Source: Haplosporangium gracile (Eukaryota > Mortierellomycota > Mortierellomycetes > Mortierellales > Mortierellaceae). Taken from it: 30,741 nucleotides of DNA. The stretch lies in the NCBI GenBank assembly GCA_015499985.1, contig JAAAUF010000495.1, positions 1-30,741 on the forward strand, given 5' to 3'. The position numbers and the translations under genes are program-made. Below the pieces are notes generated by a model. It had not been told where the DNA came from. It searched no databases and saw only the letters and a program-made list of their open reading frames with translations. This document shows positions 1 to 7,989 of this stretch, piece by piece. Numbering within the stretch: position 1 is the first letter of the stretch; each line of letters opens with the position of its first letter.

Positions 1-55
<55 letters not shown>

Positions 56-58
56 AAA
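1..58. repeat. (AG)n microsatellite at window edge, then A-run
   Basis: Dinucleotide AG repeated from base 1 to about base 51, then eight A residues. It is truncated by the window edge, so its true length is unknown. The purine-rich bias continues to about base 165 without a strict repeat unit. Confidence 0.95.
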
Positions 59-481
59 GAGTTGATGAGTTGAATGGGGGAAATGGAGAAGAAAATGGGG
101 AAAACAAAGAGGGAATGGAGACGAGAGGAGAAGAGAAGGAAGAGAGAGAAGATGAGAGAAGTTGAGAACACTATTGTCCAAGGACGGAAGAGGAGGTAAG
201 GGGAGAGGGGATGTACTTTTGCAACGAAAACATCTTGCAAAAACAATAAGGAAGAAGAAAAAAAACGATGAGGCCAAAATAGCCCTTGTAAAAGCTTCGA
301 CGTTCAACATTGGATCTGACAGCAACAGACTCTCGACGAAGGGCGCTCACCGAACACGGATGAACCCTTCACAAACACCCAAGGCGAATACTTCCGGAAG
401 GGTACATTGTTATCAGCTTGTCAGCTCATCGAAAAAAAAAAGAGCGAAGCAAGGGGTGTTCCTAAAAAAAAAACTGTATTG

Positions 482-556
482 AACAAGGCAGGAGTTTCCC
501 TCGTGAACGTTGAACAAAGCAGGAATTCCCGTTCCTTCATTTACAAGGCAGGAGTT
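482..556 (+). repeat. Degenerate ~30-bp direct repeat (3 copies)
   Basis: The word ACAAGGCAGGAGTT or a close variant begins near 483, 514 and 543, giving spacings of 31 and 29 bp. The middle copy reads ACAAAGCAGGAATT. Flanks between copies are only weakly similar. It could be an eroded minisatellite. Confidence 0.5.
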
Positions 557-1471
557 CAGCCAAAAAGAAAGGGCAAAAGTAGAAGCTCCTTCACTGGAAA
601 AGCCAAACAGGGGGTAGCTTTTCACTCTCTTACACGTCCAACGGATAAAATGATCCCTGCTTGCTTTGCACAAAAAATGTTTTCAAAGGAGGGCGCCGAG
701 TAGAAAGTTGCAAGTATCGAGTGGGCACGTATAAAAATGTGGTCATGCAGGGGTCAGGAATGTGATGGTGATGCATTGTGTATCGTATACATACAATCCA
801 GAACGTTGCCGCCTTACTCATTCATTCATTGCCGTCAGCTTTGTTCTCTAGTGGAGTGGGTCTTCACAGGTTCGTATGGCCTTCGGCTCCAGCTGTCGCT
901 TGTTCGTATGCATGTTTTTTTGTGGTTGCGTGCGGTTTATTTCTTGTGCCCGTTAAACACAAGCCTAATGCTCTAGCCTCGTTCGTATTGCCATATTACC
1001 GGTAACGAGGGTAATGTCCTCCAAAATACAGCGTATATTTTTTCTCTTGTTTATTTGTTTTGTTGTTTTCGTCGTCGTTGTTGTTATTGTTGTAGTTGTT
1101 GTGAGGAAAGGCAGGAAAACAGAGAATGTGCAGGTTTAGGCGCTCTCGTGTTTTTAATTGTGCTGCTGGTTGCAAGGTAGTACATCTCAGCAGCTAAATT
1201 GCATTTGGCTGTTAGCGCCATTCCCATATCTCTGCTTGAGTACAAGGTTTAGAGGTTCATCTGTTACCTATGATCGGTCTTTTCTTTGCTGGACTTTCGT
1301 TCATCTTGTAATTTTATTCTTCCTCCGTCAAGGTTGAACCAAAGAGCAGATGGTTATATGAAGGGAGAAGGGAGGACAGATCAAAGAGAGAACAAAGAAG
1401 AAAACAAGGCAGGGATAATTGAGTTATTCTGCGGGTGTTTCTTGAGCACAATGTTCGATGTTTCTAATTGA

Positions 1472-1555
1472 TGACTCGAACCCTAGAAGGAAACCGAGAA
1501 TATGGTATGTACTCTATCCGGGGTATACTTGTGGGATAGTGTATCCCTTTGGCCA
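1472..1555 (-). other. Degenerate pol III A-box/B-box pair (tRNA-like relic?)
   Basis: On the minus strand, TGGCCAAAGGG (1545-1555) matches the A-box consensus TRGCNNARYGG at 10 of 11 positions. GGTTCGAGTCA (1472-1482) matches the B-box GGTTCGANTCC at 10 of 11. They are 62 nt apart. A tRNA cloverleaf does not form: the D stem and T stem do not pair properly. It may be a tRNA-derived SINE head, a decayed tRNA, or chance. Confidence 0.25.
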
Positions 1556-1689
1556 TCCCTTGTTTTCTTCTCTTATCCTAGCCTTGTTTGTATTCACCCC
1601 AGCCCGATCATTTCCTAGCAGTGTAGTAATGGCGATGGCGTCTGTGACGACACATCAATTTTATCCAATTAAAAGTGGAGCTGTCTAAG

Positions 1690-1930
1690 TGTTCCTCGAA
1701 CGTGCACATAGTCTACCTCACTAAGCATGGTATACATCGCACATGAGGATGGTATAGCCCGTCCTCAGTGGGCCTGAACGGCCTTCATGAGTCCCAACGA
1801 CCCTTGCTGCCTGACGGCGAGAGATGGTTTTCAGGCACGAGCTATTAAGGGCCATTTAGCATTTCGATCTGTCACATGACGTCAGAGACAACTTGGCCCA
1901 AATTGGTCTTGCCGGCTGCTTCTTTCTTTA
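1690..1930. other. Balanced-composition island with inverted repeats and a CRE
   Basis: This stretch stands out from the purine- and pyrimidine-biased DNA around it. It has a perfect TGCCTGA/TCAGGCA inverted repeat, a GAGGATGG/CCGTCCTC near-perfect stem, GGCC-TGAAC-GGCC, and GGGCCA/TGGCCC arms. A palindromic TGACGTCA (cAMP-response/ATF-type site) lies at 1877-1884. No ORF is supported. It could be a promoter for a long-leader transcript running into KDM4, or a structured RNA. Confidence 0.4.
1877..1884. promoter_or_regulatory. TGACGTCA (CRE/ATF-type palindrome)
   Basis: A perfect 8-bp cAMP-response-element palindrome, the known target of ATF/CREB bZIP factors, sits in the island upstream of the CT-rich leader. 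Whether it controls KDM4, 2.1 kb away, is unknown. A second exact copy occurs at 6953-6960, inside a KDM4 intron. Confidence 0.4.
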
Positions 1931-2159
1931 AAGGCATCGACGGGTGTAGGGAGAGGTAAGGGACAACAAGAGAAAACAATAAGAAGTCGAAAAAGTAAAG
2001 AGGCGAGTCGAAAGCAAAGGCAAGTTATGGCCCACTGCGGTAGTGTTACGTAGGATATGATGATATTAATGGCTTACAGCTACGCCTATGGCAAAACAAA
2101 AAGAAAGAAAAAAGCACCACATGTTGATTTGGGCGCAGTGTGCTCATGTCGAAAAAAAT

Positions 2160-4035
2160 ATTGAGGCAGAATTTGCCGCACTTTTTTTTCTTTGTTGTTG
2201 TTTGTTGTTGTTTTTGTTGCAGTCCTTTCTCACTCTCTTCCTCTGTCATCCTTTCCTACACACATTCACACATTCACTCCTTCACTCCTTCACTCCTTCA
2301 CTCCTGTCCATCCACTTCTGACTATTCGCTCCTTTCATTCTTCTTTCATTCCTTTTCTCTTCTTCATGGTCTTCTTCACTTATACACTCATACACTTTTA
2401 CAACAAACAATAAGCAGGCTACGACCCTCTTCAACCATTGTTACTTTTGTTCCTCATTCACTCTTTACTTTGACGGCCCTCTGCCCCTTCCTAAAACTTC
2501 TCTTCTCTTCCGCTTTCTTCCCTCTTGTTTTTATTCCTTTTCTCCTTCCTCTTAACTCTTAATCCACTCCACCTTTTCTTTCTCACTTCTCGTTCTCTTT
2601 CTTCACATCTATCATTTCTCCTTCTCCTCTGCCACATTCATTCTTAACGAAGTAAGAATTCTTCAAGGTAAATGCACCATTTATTTATTTCCCTTCGTTA
2701 CTCACACTTCTTGCTCCTCCTTTCTCCCCCCTCTCTCTCTCCCCCTTCTCTCTTCTCTTTCTCTTTCTCTCTCTCTCTTTTACCCTGACAGTCTGCTTGC
2801 TATTCCTTGCTTTGCTTATTCTCACTCTGATTGCTCACCTCCCTTCTTACTTCCACTGTCGAAAGTCAGCATCCCATCGATCTATCTACATTTTCACTCT
2901 ACCCTTGTTCTGTTGCTGTTACTATTGCTATTGCTGTTGCCGTTGTTGCTGTTGCTCTTTGTACATATCACAACTGAGCAAAAGCATGCCTCGTTGATGT
3001 TGTCGTTGTTGTTGTTGCTGACGCAGCCTTTTTCAACCAGCGCCCTTTCACCTGTTTTCTTATTTTTGTTCTTTGCTATCGGCCCCCTTCTTCCTCCTTC
3101 AACTCTCCCTGCCTCTCGCCTTACACACTTTTGACACACACACACACACATACGCACACTCATTCTCAGCGCTTTGCCCTTGCCTTGCCCTGCCCTTATT
3201 TTCTTCTTGTCTCTCATCTGGACTTGTTGTATGTACGATGCTCTATCTGCGCCTTTGCTAATATAGTAGCTTTGATAGTAGCTTTGTCTTTGCCTTAATT
3301 GTCGTGTGTCATCATCACCATTTGTCGTTTTCGTTCTTTCTACTTTCAACTTTTCTACTTTTGGCCTCCAACTCTTTCACTCTTACTCTCTCTTTCACTT
3401 CGCTCTATTATTCATCGTCATCCTGAACCCTTGCTCGCTCTCTCACGTTTCACTAGCTGCATACAGCAACCACTCCCTCATACTCAAAGTAATAACCGCA
3501 ATTCTATTCACTCATCGTCATGTGGTCTATTCACATCCATATCCATATCTCAGATAAACCACTTGTCCTCCTTCTTTTTTCGTCTCTGTTTTCCACAGCG
3601 ATGGCTACAGTGAACACCCACATTACTCTGTCTTATTCTCTTCTTCCTCCTTGCTCTTACTTTTGCTCTTGTTTTTGCTCTTGACTCTTTACCCTCTTCA
3701 GCAGCAACATAGTCGTCTTTCGCCCCTAAAATCTTCTCCATCGTCCTCTTAAACTAACTTCCTTCATTTTTTCTCTTCTTTCTTTCGGCCTGCTCGATTG
3801 GAATAGCTAGGAATAATACAACTTTGAGATCCCATTTATCCACACCACTCACTCGGCCGCATTATCATCCCCCCCCTTTCCTATACGCCCACCACCTGCG
3901 ACGACCAGCCTTCAATAACCACTTGGGATACACACTTACTCTGTCATACACACACAACACACACACACACACATATATATACACACACATACAACAGCAC
4001 ACAGCACTTCTTTTTCAACCTTAGCCCTTCACAGG
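2160..4035 (+). repeat. ~1.9-kb pyrimidine-rich tract upstream of KDM4
   Basis: The plus strand is strongly C+T-rich with embedded simple repeats: four exact copies of TTCACTCC at 2273-2304, TTG/CTG triplets around 2905-2955 and 3000-3020, (CA)n at 3134-3150, and (CA)n/(TA)n at 3957-3990. Many ORFs in both orientations are products of this bias, with Ser/Leu/Phe or Lys/Arg composition. The tract ends at the KDM4 start codon and so probably holds its promoter and long 5' leader. No TATA box or intron can be assigned with confidence. Confidence 0.7.
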
Positions 4036-7000
4036 ATGCCTCTCATTGACATCAAACCAGATCACTACTACGACAATGCCGCAGGCGGCATCCCCGTCTT
4101 TTGTCCCACCATGGACCAGTTCAAGGATTTTTCTACCTTTTGCGAGTCCATCGTGAGCTATGGCCGTGAAGCTGGTCTCGTCAAGATCATCCCTCCAAAA
4201 GAATGGTAAAAAATAATAGCCCATACTATTTCATACACTCGTCCCCTCCCTAAGCTCTGCCTCCCCAGGCTCATTTTTTCCACTTTAACAGCTCTTTTGT
4301 GCTCCCCCACTCTCCTTTCATTCCTCTCTGTCTCTGACAACCAAAGAGACCTTCGCCGCTCAACCTCACCATCCTAAAGAATTTTTACTTCATGCAAATG
4401 AAATGCATCTTGCTTCTAATTACTTCCTTGGTCTTCGCTTCGATATATTTTTTATAGGACCGCCGCTCTTCCTGATCTCTCTGAACGCCTGTCCTCAGTG
4501 CGGATCAAGATGCCCATTATCCAGCACATCAGAGGCACCAAGGGAATCTACTCTCAGACCAATATCGAATCCAGGAAAACCTACACTGTCGCCGAGTTCA
4601 AAGCCCTCTCAAACGACTCAAATCATCGCCCCCCATCTCGTAAGGGTGTGCCCCATGGCCCTGCCGAACCCCTGCCGAGACGCAAGAGGAATCGCAAACC
4701 AGCTGCCGTCGCACTCCAAACGGGAGCCGACACGATGGAGATCGATTCCCTTCCAACAACCCCCACTCACCAGCCAGATATCCCCGATCACTTTTCAAAT
4801 GACGACTCTCACGATGCCCTAGTGCCCACAAGTGCCAACACATCTGCCAACAATAGTCCAGATCAACCTTTCCAATCTACTCTTGGATCCGATTTTGCCC
4901 GAAAACATTTCCTTCGCCAGGCATCAAGTCCTTCACCTCCTTCCAGGCATGCTGCCTCACAAGAGCCCTTGTTGCCCATTGTACCAGACACCAAGGACGA
5001 AATCGAAGCAAGTTCCACCACCCATATCAACACTAGCATTGGAACCAGCAGTAGCAGCAATGGAATTGGAAGCAAGCAAAAGGAGGCTAAGGCAGCAGAG
5101 CAGGAAAAGGTTGAGCCTCCAATGACGGACTACAAGATCGAGCATGGCGAGGACTTTACAGTGGATTACTGCAAGGAGGTCGAGCGGAATTACTGGCGTA
5201 ACCTGACGTTTGTTCAGCCAATGTATGGAGCCGACATGTCCGGTGAGTGAGAGTCTTTTTCGCCACCTCATCAACTCAGGAACGATCGGGCGTTAGGAAG
5301 GAACAACTGGACTTGAATACAGGAGCATAGAGGCATCATCAGGCATGAGGAGACTTTGATCATTACGGCCAGGAAGCTCGTTTGTTCAGGAAGCATTTAC
5401 TCTACCGCATCCTACAATTGTGACCATTGGAAACATCAGCTTAATCTTGGCAGGAACCGTCAGATAGGCGTGGATGCAGCAACAGGAACATAAGTATATC
5501 AAGAACAGGAGCAAGAACAGGAGCAGGAACGAGAACAGGAGCGAGAACAGGAGCGAGAACAGGAGCGAGAACAGGAGTGAATACAGGAGTGAGTACAGGA
5601 GCAGGGTCAGGGACAGGAGCTAACATGGAATCAAGCACAGGAGCAAGGACGGAAACAGGAACAAGGGTAGGAGAAGAAGCTTGGGCGGCAAAATTCCAGA
5701 GGGAATGAGTATACAGAACGGCCACTTGAGATACCAGGATCGCACGCCCTTTTGCTGTGTAGTGTCATCACTCACATTTACAATCGATGTCTGTATCTAC
5801 TTAGGCTCGCTTTTCGACGACAGGACGACATCATGGAACACGCAGTGCTTGGGAGATCTCTTGAGCAAGATCGATCAAAATTTGCCAGGAGTCAATACGC
5901 CCTACCTTTACTTTGGAATGTGGAAAGCAACATTTGCGTGGCACGTCGAGGACATGGATCTTTACTCTATCAACTATCTCCACTTTGGTGCCCCCAAGCA
6001 GTGGTATTGCATTCGACCTGAAAACAGCAGTCGGTTCGAACGTATTGCTCAAGGAATCTTTTCGTCCGACTATAAGAACTGTCCCCAGTTCTTACGCCAC
6101 AAGACATACTTGCTCTCACCCACCAAACTGGCGGCTGACGGCGTTCCAGTCAATCGACTCGTTCAGCATGAAGGAGAGTTCGTCCTCACCTTCCCTTTCG
6201 CTTACCATTCAGGATACAACCTCGGCTTCAACTGCGCAGAGTCGATCAACTTTGCTTTGGACGACTGGATTCCAATCGGACAAAAAGCAGAGTCATGCAG
6301 ATGCATTAGCGACGCCGTCCAGATCGATGTCAATGCGATCTTCCAGTCTGCGAAGAAAACCATCGCAGAGGACGAGTCAGCGCGACTCAAGAGCCGATCT
6401 GGAAAGAAGTCTGCAGACGTTGATATGAGGGATGAGTATGACCAGGACGACTTACCGACGGATTTGCAAAGGAAGAGGAAACGTGGCGCTACCAAGGAGC
6501 AGGTGACAGAAAAGCTCAGCTCGGTTGTGCTTGCCACTGGCAGCAAACCTGATAAGTCGTCAGAGAGTCTCAGCCCCTGCACAAAGATGACACGCAGCCA
6601 GTCGGATTCATCAACAAAGGCGCCATCCAGCAAGAAGGCGAAGACCGCGACGACTCCAAAAAAAGCACTCGAGGTAATTAAAAATAGAGTTGTGGCGTAT
6701 AAAAATATGTCTTTGCTCTTACACTTTCTATCGAGGCGTTAATATTTGCTTGACCTGTATCGTTACCATAGTGCGTTCTCTGCCCAAACCAAGAATTTGA
6801 TGGGGAGTTGCTTCCCACCAGCAATGGCAAATATTGCCATATGTTGTGTGCTCAGTACATCCCAGAGACATACATGTCTGGAGAAGATGATGATGATGTT
6901 ATTATCCACGCCGAAGGAGTTCCCGCGGCAAGAAGAAGACTTGTAAGTTCTATGACGTCAATTGATGCTATTATTTAACGTTCTTGAAGCACAATGACTG

Positions 7001-7567
7001 ACCGGCTTTTCTTTTTTGGTGAATGTGAATAGCGCTGTTTTGTCTGTGAAAAGAAGGCTGGCGCTTGTGTTCAGTGTTGCAAGGGCAAGTGCATCCGAGC
7101 CGTCCATGCCAGCTGTGCCGAAATGGAAGGCATGTACGTCGATGAAGTTGAGCACGATGACGAAAGCATCGAGTATCAATTGTACTGTCCTACGCACGAC
7201 CCTGTAAGTTTTTTGTATATTATGTTAATGTGATTTTGTGTAACTTGATGGTAATAGTAATATTGAGTAATAACACATCCTTCTCGTTGCGATGATTTAA
7301 TAGCGACAGGAGAAGGAAAAGGAAGCAGGATATAAGGCATGGAAAGACATGATGGCCAAGAAACTGAAGCCGGGCCTGTCCGTTTGGGCGAGATGGAACG
7401 ACAACGTATATTATTCTGGCGTAATTGAGACGATCTTGAGCGACCGACTCAACTGCAAGATCCAGTTTCATGATGGCTACGTCAAGACGGTGACCTGGAA
7501 GGACATTTCGTTGGACAAGAAGCAGCCCCCTACTGGCTTCCGCACCGCTGGCTATTGTCGCGGATAA
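4036..7567 (+). CDS. kdm4: KDM4/JMJD2-type histone lysine demethylase (JmjN-JmjC-PHD-ePHD-Tudor)
   Basis: Exons 4036-4205, 4458-5242, 5805-6673, 6772-6942, 7033-7203, 7304-7567; phases all join, giving 809 aa. Family knowledge: Fe(II)/2-oxoglutarate dioxygenase removing methyl groups from histone H3 K9/K36 in the nucleus. Seen: JmjN at residues 18-57 ending IIPPKEW. JmjC at about 319-486 with iron ligands H365, E367 (WHVED) and H453, 2OG lysine K383 (APKQWY), and zinc ligands C411, H417, C483, C485 (ESCRC). A PHD finger from C609 and an extended PHD at 666-721 follow, then one Tudor unit at 745-795. The start ATG opens directly into JmjN. A Ser/Pro/Thr-rich linker of about 177 residues separates JmjN from JmjC. 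A basic KRKRG segment precedes the PHDs and may be nuclear-targeting. The target residue (K9 or K36) cannot be told from sequence. Confidence 0.93.
5317..5690 (+). repeat. Hexamer-based minisatellite in KDM4 intron 2
   Basis: Intron 2 (5243-5804, 562 bp) is the longest of this gene. From about 5502 to 5690 it is built from units of GAACAGGAGCGA and variants, in steps of 12, 18 and 24 bp, all multiples of six. One isolated copy lies near 5317. The host exon frame meets TGA just after the donor, so the tract is intronic. The long antisense ORF with Pro-Val-Leu-Ala repeats is its mirror image and not a gene. Confidence 0.85.
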
Positions 7568-7984
7568 GATGCTTTTCTACTCTTATCTTTCCTGCTCCTT
7601 TTTATTTCGCTCTTATTCATTGCATGCGTACATTTTTAAGCGTTTATTTTTCTTTCGTTCACCTACTTAGCATTGCTTTGTCTTGCATTTTCCCTTGTCC
7701 CTCTTATTGTTTTCATCATTGTATCCCCATCCTGTTGTTTTTTATTCTTTGTCTGCGATATTTAAACGAAAAGAAACTTACGCAAGGCCTTGTTCTCTAG
7801 TGCATTTTTTCTTCGCGCTTTGCCACCTTCCTTGCTCCCTTTCTTTTCCTCTTGTCAAAATGTACTTTATGTGTCGTCGCTTTCTCATTTTCCTGTTGCA
7901 AACTAGAGAATTGTTGTTTATTTTCTTTCGTTTCATTAAACCATTGTGTAAAATAATATAATTGGTATGCGAAATGTGTGTGGT
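7568..7984. other. Convergent 3' intergenic region (KDM4 / PPR)
   Basis: A T- and C-rich 417-bp gap between two convergent stop codons. It contains ATTAAA on the plus strand at 7935-7940 for KDM4, and the left edge of an AATAAA on the minus strand that overlaps the PPR stop codon. The two transcripts probably end within a few tens of bases of one another or overlap. No ORF of merit. Confidence 0.7.
7935..7940 (+). terminator. ATTAAA poly(A) signal, KDM4
   Basis: The commonest variant of the polyadenylation hexamer, 368 nt after the KDM4 stop and the best match in this 3' flank. Confidence 0.45.
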
Positions 7985-7989
7985 TTATT
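7984..7989 (-). terminator. AATAAA poly(A) signal overlapping the PPR stop codon
   Basis: On the minus strand the last codons read GAA TAA ACC, so the stop TAA (7985-7987) lies inside an AATAAA hexamer (7984-7989). If used, the 3' UTR would be only tens of bases long. Confidence 0.45.

Larger units (their letters stand above)
59..1689. other. Intergenic, no supported gene
   Basis: All open frames here are short and low-complexity (Lys-rich in the A-rich part). None shows a recognisable domain, a plausible splice pattern or codon use like the real genes downstream. The stretch contains a degenerate direct repeat at 482-556 (an ACAAGGCAGGAGTT-like word three times, about 30 bp apart). A further ACAAGGCAGG word lies near 1404. 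A pair of pol III box-like words on the minus strand lies at 1472-1555. A gene starting to the left of the window could have its flank here, but nothing proves it. Confidence 0.6.

Noticed and set aside
2046..3741. Many ORFs of 60-150 codons on both strands in the CT-rich tract
   Set aside because: Composition is dictated by the base skew (Leu/Ser/Phe on one strand, Lys/Arg/Glu on the other). No domains, and overlapping frames are equally open.
5441..5725. Minus-strand ORF with Pro-Val-Leu-Ala repeats
   Set aside because: It is the antisense reading of the intronic minisatellite in KDM4.
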